Below are positions 8,169 through 15,322 of a DNA stretch of 32,705 bases, in pieces; position 1 is the first letter of the stretch, and every line of letters begins with the position of its first letter. Both the position numbers and the translations under genes were made by a program. Source of the stretch: Anaerolineae bacterium (GTDB taxonomy: Bacteria; Chloroflexota; Anaerolineae; Aggregatilineales; UBA2796); assembly GCA_019637615.1 (NCBI GenBank), contig JAHBVJ010000055.1, positions 1 to 32,705 of the forward strand, written 5' to 3'. The notes under the pieces are model-generated. The model ran no database searches, had not been told where the DNA came from, and saw only the letters and a list, made by a program, of their open reading frames with translations.

Positions 8169-9281
8169 TTAGTGCGCGATGGCCTTCTGCGATTTCTGAT
8201 CGAAAATGTGCAGATTGTCAGTGTCCACAATGATCTGCATCCGTTGACCAATGCTGGCGGCGGTACGCGGATCCATACGAGCAATGAACGTCTTGCCTTT
8301 TTCTTCCAGATACACGATCTTTTCGTTGCCCATCTGCTCCACCACGTCAACATTCGCTTCGATGGCGGCTGGCTTGATGTTGGCGGCGGGGAAGTGTACG
8401 TCATAGATACTTTCCGGACGAATGCCGAGAATAATATCCTGAGCGCCAGCAGCTTGCACAGCGGGCCAACGATCTTCCGGCAGCGGCAGGCGATAGCCTT
8501 GCTGCGGGACATCGATGTACCACTTGCCGCCTTCTTGATGCAGCTTGGCATCGAAGAAGTTCATGGACGGGCTGCCGATGAAACCAGCCACGAAAATGTT
8601 GGCGGGCTTCTTGTAGAGCGTATCTGGCGTATCGCATTGCTGCAATTCGCCCGCGCTCATGACGGCGATGCGGGTTCCCATCGTCATGGCTTCGACTTGG
8701 TCGTGGGTCACGTAGATGAAGGTGGTGCCGAGACGCTGATGCAGTTTGCTGATGAACGCGCGGGCTTCCACGCGCAGCTTGGCATCGAGGTTGGAGAGCG
8801 GTTCGTCCATCAGGAAGACAGCGGGTTCACGCACGATGGCACGGCCTACCGCTACACGCTGACGCTGACCACCGGAAAGTTGGCGGGGCTTGCGGTCGAG
8901 CAGGTGTTCAATTTGGAGCTGCTTGGCGGCTTCACGCACTTTCTCATCGATAACATTCTTAGGTACTTTACGCAGACGTAAACCAAAGGCCATGTTTTCA
9001 TAAATCGTCATGTGCGGGTACAGCGCGTAGCTCTGGAACACCATCGCAATGTCGCGGTCTTTGGGAGCGACATTATTCACCACACGGTCGCCAATCAGGA
9101 TCTCACCATCGGTGATTTCCTCAAGACCAGCGAGCATACGCAGGCTGGTGGATTTGCCACAGCCGGAAGGGCCGACAAGAACGAGGAATTCTTTGTCGCT
9201 GACTTCGATGTTGAGGTCTTTGACGGCGACAACATCTCCGGCGTATTTCTTCCAAACGTGCCTAAATGATACGCTTGCCAC
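8169..9281 (-). CDS. Sugar ABC transporter ATP-binding subunit (MalK/UgpC/MsmX type)
   Basis: The 370-residue product carries all ABC signatures: Walker A GPSGCGKST at 37-45, Q-loop Gln83, LSGGQ at 135-139, Walker B FLMDEP at 156-161 and H-loop His193. The C-terminal TOBE/OB region (about 240-360) is typical of carbohydrate-uptake (CUT1) ATPases. It acts on the cytoplasmic face of a membrane permease. No binding protein or permease gene lies beside it. It is therefore probably a shared ATPase serving several sugar importers, as known for MsmX and MsiK; this role is inferred. The start is the GTG at 9281, with GGAGG nine bases upstream. A promoter and a strong palindrome lie just ahead (9337-9392), and a terminator follows. 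Confidence 0.93.
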   Translation of the reverse strand: MASVSFRHVWKKYAGDVVAVKDLNIEVSDKEFLVLVGPSGCGKSTSLRMLAGLEEITDGEILIGDRVVNNVAPKDRDIAMVFQSYALYPHMTIYENMAFGLRLRKVPKNVIDEKVREAAKQLQIEHLLDRKPRQLSGGQRQRVAVGRAIVREPAVFLMDEPLSNLDAKLRVEARAFISKLHQRLGTTFIYVTHDQVEAMTMGTRIAVMSAGELQQCDTPDTLYKKPANIFVAGFIGSPSMNFFDAKLHQEGGKWYIDVPQQGYRLPLPEDRWPAVQAAGAQDIILGIRPESIYDVHFPAANIKPAAIEANVDVVEQMGNEKIVYLEEKGKTFIARMDPRTAASIGQRMQIIVDTDNLHIFDQKSQKAIAH

Positions 9282-9336
9282 AGGTTAAATCCTCCAAGAT
9301 TTATTATGTGTTGTACTTCGACCAGTCTTGAAACAG

Positions 9337-9363
9337 CGCACCTAAAGTGGTTACTTTGGTGCG
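9337..9363. promoter_or_regulatory. Operator-like palindrome at the ABC ATPase transcription start
   Basis: CGCACCTAAAGT (9337-9348) faces ACTTTGGTGCG (9353-9363) across 4 bases. The arms are complementary except for one extra base. It begins immediately downstream of the predicted -10 box (9364-9369), so it spans the expected start site. That is the usual place for a repressor operator; an RNA leader hairpin is the alternative. Confidence 0.55.
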
Positions 9364-9392
9364 ATTATCTCATCCTTTGCCAGTCTGCACAA
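9364..9392 (-). promoter_or_regulatory. Promoter candidate of the sugar-ABC ATPase gene
   Basis: On the minus strand TTGTGC (9392-9387) and GATAAT (9369-9364) are separated by exactly 17 bases. It lies 83 bases upstream of the GTG start, ahead of the palindrome. Confidence 0.5.
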
Positions 9393-9529
9393 CAGGGCAA
9401 CCTAAACTTTCGTATAATTCTACTCTAGATATTGTTCAAAGTGCTAGTTTTCGTATCCATCTGATTGGTATTTTTGATGAAATTTACATAAAGCTGCATA
9501 TCGCAACTGTTAGAATAAAGGAATCAATA

Positions 9530-9561
9530 CTTCGCGAAAAATTGAGAAAATTTTTCCGAAG
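9530..9561. promoter_or_regulatory. Bulged 13-bp palindrome just upstream of the glmU promoter
   Basis: CTTCG-C-GAAAAATT pairs with AATTTTTC-CGAAG around a GAGAA loop, with only C9535 unpaired. It ends 10 bases before the extended -10 box of glmU and covers the -35 zone. No T-run follows on either strand, so an operator or an activator site is more likely than a terminator. Confidence 0.5.
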
Positions 9562-9570
9562 TAGGCTCCA

Positions 9571-9579
9571 TGCTACAAT
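9571..9579 (+). promoter_or_regulatory. Extended -10 promoter candidate (TGCTACAAT) for glmU
   Basis: TACAAT at 9574-9579 is preceded by TG-C, the same layout as TGCTATACT at 1163-1171. It lies 71 bases before the GTG start. The hexamer 17 bases upstream is TTTTTC, a weak -35. Confidence 0.45.
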
Positions 9580-9649
9580 TTCTCCGGTAAAAAGCGGATT
9601 TACGGATTGACGACCTTTCTGATGATCGTCATATATGAAGGAGCACTCT

Positions 9650-11200
9650 GTGCGAATCGCAACGATAATTCTCGCCGCGGGCAAGGGCACGCGGATGAAA
9701 TCAAGTAAGGCGAAATTTTTGCACGATGTGGGTGGCAAGCCAATGGTGGTACGCAGCGTAGAAACCGCCGAACGGCTAGGAGGCGAGCGCCCCATCGTGG
9801 TGATCGGGCATGAAGGCGAGGCTGTGCAGGCACTTCTTAGTGATCGTGCCCAGTTTGCCTTCCAGCCCGAATTGCTAGGTACCGGTCACGCAGTAATGCA
9901 AGCTATGCCGCTCTTGCACGGTAAAGCTGATCTCGTAGTCGTCTATTATTCAGACATGCCGCTACTGCGAACCGAAACGCTCCAACGATTGATCACGGCG
10001 CAAATGGGGAATTCCGGCGCGATCTCACTACTGACAATGATCTATGATGATCCACGCGGATTTGGACGCATCATCCGCCGCACGGATGGTGCCGTGGTCG
10101 ATATTGTAGAAGAACGGGAATGCACGCCGGAGCAGTACAAGATTAAGGAACTCAACGCAGGCGTATACTGCTTCCGCGCCGATTGGCTGTGGGATAATTT
10201 ATCGACGCTGCGGATGCGCTCCAACGGTGAATATTACCTTACCGACATGGTTCCTATCGCGGCGGCGGAAGGTCTGTCCAATGTGGGAATCGTCAATGAC
10301 GACTTAGACGAAACAATCGGTGTTAATAATCGCGTGCATCTTGCGGAGGTTGAGGCCGCGCTGCGCCGTCGTATTAACCAGCATTGGATGTTGGAAGGCG
10401 TCACTATCCTCGACCCGCAAACGACTTACATTCATGAAGATGTGACCATCGGCGCGGACACAGTTATCCTGCCGAATACACACCTTTATGGCGTAACCCG
10501 CATTGGCGCGGACTGCGTGATTGGCCCCAATTCGATGATTGTTGACAGCGTTGTAGGCAATGAATGCAAAGTCGAAGCGTCCGTGGCGGAGGAAGCCGTC
10601 CTTGAGGATCATGTCGATGTCGGCCCATTTTCTCATTTGCGAAAAGGCGCATATTTATCGAATGGTGTGCATGTCGGCAATTTTGGGGAGATCAAAAATT
10701 CACACTTAGGCGCTGGCACCCGTATGGGGCACTTTAGTTACGTGGGCGACGCAGAAGTGGGGCGTGATGTAAATATTGGTGCGGGGACAATCACGGCGAA
10801 TTATGATGGTGTCCATAAACATAAGACGCTCATCGGTGATCATGCCTTCATTGGCAGCGATACCATTCTACGCGCGCCCATCAGCGTTGGCGATCATGCC
10901 AAGACGGGTGCTGGTTCTGTAGTAACGAAGAATGTTCCTCCGAATCATCTAGCGGTAGGCATCCCGGCGCGGATGCGTGCTCTCGATCCGATTCCATCCT
11001 ACGAAGAAAAACCGACCGATCAGGTTAACTTGAAAGAAGTGCTCAAAGCGATGGAACCCGAACGCGTCTATCCCAGCGAGTACATTGACGATCTGCGTGC
11101 AAAACTTGCTGAAATCGAGGTGGCGACGCAAGATGAGCTTGAAACGCTGGATGCACAACATATCATTGATCTGGCAAAGCGACACCGCCTGATCGAATGA
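9650..11200 (+). CDS. glmU: Bifunctional UDP-N-acetylglucosamine pyrophosphorylase / glucosamine-1-phosphate acetyltransferase
   Basis: The enzyme acetylates GlcN-1-P and then uridylylates it to UDP-GlcNAc, the precursor of peptidoglycan and surface glycans, in the cytoplasm. The N-terminal uridylyltransferase domain has LAAGKGTRMKS at 8-18 and the metal-binding Asp102 (YYSDMP). The C-terminal left-handed beta-helix has RKGA near 331, catalytic His361 (MGHFSYVGDAE) and NIGAGTITANYDG at 375-387. The start is the GTG at 9650: AAGGAG lies six bases upstream, whereas the ATG at 9635 would overlap that site. At 516 residues it is about 60 longer than the usual 450-460. The extra residues (about 445-516) form a charged, probably helical tail. 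It appears monocistronic. Confidence 0.95.
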   Translation: MRIATIILAAGKGTRMKSSKAKFLHDVGGKPMVVRSVETAERLGGERPIVVIGHEGEAVQALLSDRAQFAFQPELLGTGHAVMQAMPLLHGKADLVVVYYSDMPLLRTETLQRLITAQMGNSGAISLLTMIYDDPRGFGRIIRRTDGAVVDIVEERECTPEQYKIKELNAGVYCFRADWLWDNLSTLRMRSNGEYYLTDMVPIAAAEGLSNVGIVNDDLDETIGVNNRVHLAEVEAALRRRINQHWMLEGVTILDPQTTYIHEDVTIGADTVILPNTHLYGVTRIGADCVIGPNSMIVDSVVGNECKVEASVAEEAVLEDHVDVGPFSHLRKGAYLSNGVHVGNFGEIKNSHLGAGTRMGHFSYVGDAEVGRDVNIGAGTITANYDGVHKHKTLIGDHAFIGSDTILRAPISVGDHAKTGAGSVVTKNVPPNHLAVGIPARMRALDPIPSYEEKPTDQVNLKEVLKAMEPERVYPSEYIDDLRAKLAEIEVATQDELETLDAQHIIDLAKRHRLIE

Positions 11201-11211
11201 TTGCCAACAGG

Positions 11212-11335
11212 GTTCTCACTGTGCTTCGGCCTGAAGGTCATGGTCAGTTACGATAAAATAACTGGAAATTATTGAGGATTACGACAATAATCAACAGTAA
11301 CATCGCGTCGATAGTAAGCTGAAGACAGTGAGAAC
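11212..11335. repeat. 124-bp segment bounded by perfect 11-bp inverted repeats
   Basis: GTTCTCACTGT at 11212-11222 and its exact complement ACAGTGAGAAC at 11325-11335 bracket a non-coding stretch between glmU and the CNNM/CBS gene. No target-site duplication or coding sequence is visible. It may be a relic miniature element or a long-range RNA pairing. Confidence 0.5.
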
Positions 11336-11449
11336 AATTCTACGAATGCGCTTCATGTTATCGGCCTGTTCATACAGAGCTAGTTTTTGTATTCGCCAAC
11401 GACCAGCCTCTTACGTCTTTACCTGCCCCATGATACGAGGTCACCACAT

Positions 11450-12889
11450 ATGACCGAGACCGAGTCGCCCCAACTTGTTGGTGTGTTGACATTTGTCGTG
11501 CTCGTCCTGATTAATGGCTTTTTCGTCATCGCTTCATCATCGTTGATTAATGCCCGCAAGCAGCAGTTGCGCAATTTAGCCGAGGAAGGCAACAAGACGG
11601 CTGAACGAGCACTCGCGCTTTCCACAAATTCGACCCGGCTGTTGGCATCCCGGCAATTCATGAGCTTGCTGCTTCATATTTGTGCAGCTGGCGTGCTGAC
11701 GGCTTATGTTGCCGTGCCAACCGCAGCGCAGTGGATCACGGAAGGGGCTAACGACGATCTCGCCCGTATAGGAGTCTACATCCTCACGTGGGTAGTCGGC
11801 GCATTGATCATGCTCATTTTCGGTGAACTCATCCCTGATGTGATCGCCTCCGCCAATGCCGAGCGTCTAGCGATGTCACTGCTGATGCCGATTTCCATGC
11901 TGCTGGCGTTGACCTCGCCTTTCACACGGCTAACCATGTGGTTGAGCAGTCGGTTGGCGGCTCCTTTCGGTAAACGCGGGATGTCTTACGTGACCGAGGA
12001 GGAGATCAAGACGTTGGTGGATGCAGGGCAAGAAGAAGGAGTCATCGAAGACGAAGAGAAGGAGATGATCTATTCGATCTTCCAGTTTGGCGACAAGGTG
12101 GTGCGCGAAATCATGGTGCCACGCATCGATATTACGGCGCTGGAAGCAAACACACCAAGCCGCAAAGCCGTTGAGCTATCACTTGCTACCGGACATTCAC
12201 GCTTACCGATTTATGAAGAGACTATCGATAAAGTGATCGGGCTGTTGTATGCGCGTGATCTGCTCAAGATGTTTGGCAGCGGTCAGAATTTTGAACATCC
12301 CGTGCGTGATGTGATGCGTCCCGCCTACTACATCCCCGAATCCAAAAAAGCGGGCGATCTGCTGGCGGAGCTTCAAGAGCGCAAAATCCACATGGCAATC
12401 GTGATCGATGAATATGGCGGCACTGCTGGACTGGTCACGATTGAAGACTTGTTGGAAGAGATCGTCGGTGATATTCAGGACGAATACGATCCAGATGAAG
12501 AGGCCGAATACGAGCAAATCGGCCCCGATGAATATCTATTTGATGCTGGCATCAATTTGAATGATGTGAATGACCTCCTAGAAGTAGAATTGCCCACAGA
12601 CGAAAGCGATACGTTAGGTGGGTTGGTCTTCAGCACGCTTGGCAAAGTGCCCTTACTCGGTGAAACATTCAGCCTAGACAACCTTGAGATCAAGGTGGAA
12701 AACATCACCGGGCGCAGAATTCGTAAGGTGCGCGTGACACGGATGCCGCCGCCGCTGGCTGCTGATGAAGAAGGAGAAACAAAATCCGACACGAATTCTA
12801 AGTCGGGTATCAGAGTGATGCGTGATGCCGATAGTAAGCCGGTCGAGTCGTCTACGGGTGACATCACTGATGATACGGGCGAACGGTGA
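11450..12889 (+). CDS. CNNM transmembrane / CBS-pair protein (TlyC/CorC-HlyC family)
   Basis: From the ATG at 11450 (GAGG nine bases upstream) the protein has 479 residues. A TTG at 11387 gives a longer frame but lacks family support. Domain order is a CNNM (DUF21) membrane region with hydrophobic helices in about 8-170, a CBS pair at about 220-338 (MVPR near 222, EYGGTAGLVTIEDLLEEIVG at 321-340), a CorC/HlyC FAD-like C-terminal domain at about 355-432, and an acidic disordered tail. Relatives are linked to Mg2+/Co2+ efflux at the cytoplasmic membrane; the haemolysin name is historical. The first helix reads FFVIASSSLINAR where most relatives have an acidic residue (SEFAL type), and FGELIPD replaces FGExxPK, so transport may be altered. 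The next gene starts 7 bases downstream. Confidence 0.9.
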   Translation: MTETESPQLVGVLTFVVLVLINGFFVIASSSLINARKQQLRNLAEEGNKTAERALALSTNSTRLLASRQFMSLLLHICAAGVLTAYVAVPTAAQWITEGANDDLARIGVYILTWVVGALIMLIFGELIPDVIASANAERLAMSLLMPISMLLALTSPFTRLTMWLSSRLAAPFGKRGMSYVTEEEIKTLVDAGQEEGVIEDEEKEMIYSIFQFGDKVVREIMVPRIDITALEANTPSRKAVELSLATGHSRLPIYEETIDKVIGLLYARDLLKMFGSGQNFEHPVRDVMRPAYYIPESKKAGDLLAELQERKIHMAIVIDEYGGTAGLVTIEDLLEEIVGDIQDEYDPDEEAEYEQIGPDEYLFDAGINLNDVNDLLEVELPTDESDTLGGLVFSTLGKVPLLGETFSLDNLEIKVENITGRRIRKVRVTRMPPPLAADEEGETKSDTNSKSGIRVMRDADSKPVESSTGDITDDTGER

Positions 12890-12896
12890 GTGCAGC

Positions 12897-13304
12897 ATGA
12901 TCTACGAGTTACACCTGAATGCGCTCGACGGACAGCTGCCGCCCATTACAACATTGATTAAAGCGTTGACAGAAGCGGGGATTGCGTGTCAGCCCCAACC
13001 AGCCGGGACTGCTGACGGTGGGGCGGACTATTTTTCCATTGGCGACTCTGCACACGGGTTAGAGGTGACGGTGATAGATGGCGTGATCAGCTTCAGCGTG
13101 CCGGTAACATATCATGGACAAGCCGCACGGGAAGTGTTCGATATGGTCTGGAAGGCTGCGCGATACGTGCAAACTGTTATCCCGACACCGCTCTTTGATC
13201 CGCAACTTGGGCATCCGATCTCGGTAGATAATGCTTTCGATATTGAAAAAGTCTTGATGGCGTACGCTGGCTTAGTGCGCCATCTGCAAAGTTTCGAGTT
13301 GTAG
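12897..13304 (+). CDS. Conserved-looking protein of unknown function, 135 residues
   Basis: The start ATG at 12897 has GGTGAG six bases upstream and lies 7 bases after the CNNM/CBS stop. The upstream extension of this frame lies inside that gene and is not used. The product is soluble and mildly acidic, with alternating strands (EVTVIDGVISFSVPV at 56-70) and a helical C-terminus (116-132). It has no signal peptide, membrane helix or cysteine cluster. I do not recognise a family. Tight spacing on both sides (7 and 38 bases) places it in one transcription unit with the CNNM/CBS gene and the STAND-like ATPase, so it may assist either. Confidence 0.75.
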   Translation: MIYELHLNALDGQLPPITTLIKALTEAGIACQPQPAGTADGGADYFSIGDSAHGLEVTVIDGVISFSVPVTYHGQAAREVFDMVWKAARYVQTVIPTPLFDPQLGHPISVDNAFDIEKVLMAYAGLVRHLQSFEL

Positions 13305-13342
13305 TCTATACTCGTGCGTCTGTGCCGACTATATGACATCTT

Positions 13343-15322
13343 ATGACCGACCAACCACCAAGCAATCCCTTCCAACCACAGCAACCGATTTCTTCTCCTG
13401 AATTATTTTTTGGGCGGGATGGTGCCGTTGCTTTTATCCGCGAACGCTTAGTGACGGGCAATAACCCCCGTGCTATCGCTATTCTCGGATCGCACAGTAT
13501 CGGCAAAACATCACTCTTATTCCAACTTCCAAACCGCCTTGAGCCGCGTTATGTGTTCGCGTATATCGATCTCGCCGTGATCGACTATGAAGAACCAAGC
13601 GCGTTGATCTTTGCCATGATCGACGCGGTGCGCCAAGCATTAGAAGTCGCCGGGATCAGTACGTATCGCTTACCGCTATTGCCGGAAACGCTGGATAACC
13701 TGTGGGGTTGGTTTACCGAGACTTATCTAGAGGTTGTACTCTCCGCACTACGCAAATTACGACGTTTGTTGTTCTTGTTCGATAACACATCGGCATTGTT
13801 GGATGCCATTGATCGACGTGAGATGCCAGCCGAAATCGGGGCACATTTAACAGCCCTGATGGTGGCAGAGAATCGGCTTGACCTGATTTTTGCTGTGGAT
13901 GTCGTGGATGAGTATCGCTTGGAGCAGTTCTTGCCCCTGAGCGATCCAATGTTGCACCGGCGTCTCGGTATGTTGGAGGAAGCCGCCGCCCTCGCCCTGA
14001 CGCGCCAACTTGTGACGGGCACCTACCAGATCGAAGAAGATGCGGCGGTCGGTGTGTATTCCGTAACGGGTGGACATCCGTATCTCTTGCAGGTCGTCAA
14101 TTATCTGCTCTGGGAACGCTCCGCTGCCCGCGAACATCAAGGTCACGTCACGCTGCACGATCTACAAGCCGTAATCCCGCAAGCGGTACAAATCACCGAG
14201 CCGACGCTCAAGCAGGTATGGGATGACTGCACACCGAACGAAAAGGCCATCCTGACCGCGCTCACCGATCTCATCGACCAGTCGGACGGCCAGCCGATCC
14301 GCCCAGAAGAGATGCGGACATGGCTACTGCGTGAAACGAATGAAGCGCTGGATGAAACGGCTATCTCGTCCACGCTACGGCGGCTCGAATATCGCGAGGT
14401 CGTGCGCACCGTGGCTTATGGGGAGACCTTCGCGGCAGGGTTGCAGTATCAATGGCTGCGTCGGCAACTCGGTGTGGAAGATGCGCTGCCTGCGCCACTA
14501 CCAAGCAACCGTCCACCGCTACGGCGGTTGGCTATCCCTCTCCTGCTGCTGATCGCCACGGCAGTAATGGCAGCACTACTGCTTGGGCGAGTACTATCGA
14601 CGGGAACAACAACACCAACAACCGCCGCAGGAACGGTGACATTTGCGGTGAACGTTCAAGAGACACAACACGCAGTTGAATTAACGCAGACATTTATCGC
14701 GCTGCCGACAAACACACCTACAGCTACGCACACCTACACCGCCAGTCCTACAGCCACATTTACCTACACGCCAACGGCTACTTTAACGGCAACGGCAACG
14801 CAAACCGCGAGTTCAACGCCAACACAAACAGAGACAGCGACACTGGCAACTACCGCGACGGCGGCGATCACCAGCACCACAGCCTTGATTACAACCGAAG
14901 CGCCCACCGAAGTCGTCGTGACACCAACGGTCGAGATCACGCCTACACCACTCGTGCTAACGGTTTTGCCGGTACTCTCGACAGCGGAGCCGCCGACGAT
15001 AGCGCCTAGCGCGAGTTATACGCCCTCTAACACAGTCACCGAAACGGGAATCCCCACAGTCACGGTGACAGCAACATACACGGTTACGTTGACACCATCA
15101 ACGACAGCAACAGCGACACCGAGCAGCACATTCACCCCTACACCGACGTTCACACCGACACCTACTATCACGGCAACGTTAACTTTTACCCACACACCGA
15201 CACCAACTTTTACCGCGACATCAACCGCCACACGCACTGCCTTCCCGACCAATACACGCCGACCATCGATTACCCCACCGCCGTTCCCGACCGCGCAAAT
15301 CGTGGCGACAGGAAGGCCGTGA
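13343..15322 (+). CDS. Membrane-anchored STAND/AAA-like ATPase with extracellular Thr/Pro-rich tail
   Basis: This 659-residue protein begins with a FFGR segment (22-25) typical of STAND-type NTPases. Walker A GSHSIGKTS follows at 49-57, a Walker B-like LLFLFD ending at Asp147, and a GGHPYLLQ motif at 243-250 as in AAA_16/archaeal-type ATPases. A winged-helix-like segment spans about 295-375. One membrane helix (396-417) separates this cytoplasmic half from about 240 residues rich in Thr, Pro, Ala and Ser that should be exported, with the N-terminus inside. No effector or sensor repeat domain (WD40, TPR) is present. The ribosome binding site is weak; TATACT at 13307-13312 could be an internal promoter. 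The stop overlaps the start of the esterase gene (TGATG), indicating coupled translation. The biological role is unknown. Confidence 0.85.
   Translation: MTDQPPSNPFQPQQPISSPELFFGRDGAVAFIRERLVTGNNPRAIAILGSHSIGKTSLLFQLPNRLEPRYVFAYIDLAVIDYEEPSALIFAMIDAVRQALEVAGISTYRLPLLPETLDNLWGWFTETYLEVVLSALRKLRRLLFLFDNTSALLDAIDRREMPAEIGAHLTALMVAENRLDLIFAVDVVDEYRLEQFLPLSDPMLHRRLGMLEEAAALALTRQLVTGTYQIEEDAAVGVYSVTGGHPYLLQVVNYLLWERSAAREHQGHVTLHDLQAVIPQAVQITEPTLKQVWDDCTPNEKAILTALTDLIDQSDGQPIRPEEMRTWLLRETNEALDETAISSTLRRLEYREVVRTVAYGETFAAGLQYQWLRRQLGVEDALPAPLPSNRPPLRRLAIPLLLLIATAVMAALLLGRVLSTGTTTPTTAAGTVTFAVNVQETQHAVELTQTFIALPTNTPTATHTYTASPTATFTYTPTATLTATATQTASSTPTQTETATLATTATAAITSTTALITTEAPTEVVVTPTVEITPTPLVLTVLPVLSTAEPPTIAPSASYTPSNTVTETGIPTVTVTATYTVTLTPSTTATATPSSTFTPTPTFTPTPTITATLTFTHTPTPTFTATSTATRTAFPTNTRRPSITPPPFPTAQIVATGRP
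14702..15252 (+). repeat. Low-complexity Thr/Pro coding repeat
   Basis: Irregular units of the TPT, TAT and TxTPT type encode residues 454 to about 637 of the STAND-like ATPase. Synonymous codons vary, so it is a degenerate protein-level repeat, not an exact DNA tandem. Such tails usually act as glycosylated cell-wall stalks. A shorter one occurs in the product of 27041-28666. Confidence 0.8.

Larger units (their letters stand above)
9282..9649. other. Divergent control region between the ABC ATPase gene and glmU
   Basis: This 368-base AT-rich interval has no gene. It contains a minus-strand promoter and an operator-like palindrome (9337-9392), a perfect TATAAT hexamer on the plus strand at 9413-9418 without a matching -35, an extended -10-like TGTTAGAAT at 9508-9516, a bulged palindrome at 9530-9561, and the extended -10 box nearest glmU at 9571-9579. 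Confidence 0.7.

Noticed and set aside
8130..8981. Long plus-strand frame of 283 codons opposite the sugar-ABC ATPase
   Set aside because: It is the shadow of a gene with complete ABC motifs and has no recognisable domain or ribosome binding site.
9413..9418. Perfect TATAAT as the main glmU promoter
   Set aside because: No -35 hexamer lies at 16-18 bases and it is over 230 bases from the start codon; the extended -10 at 9571-9579 is closer.
12203..12898. Minus-strand frames opposite the CNNM/CBS gene
   Set aside because: They overlap conserved CBS and CorC domains on the plus strand and show no family features.
15016..15252. Minus-strand Val/Gly-rich frame opposite the Thr/Pro repeat
   Set aside because: The composition is the mirror image of the Thr/Pro codons; low-complexity coding DNA creates such frames.
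14702..15252. DNA-level minisatellite
   Set aside because: Units vary in length and synonymous codons, so the repetition is at protein level.
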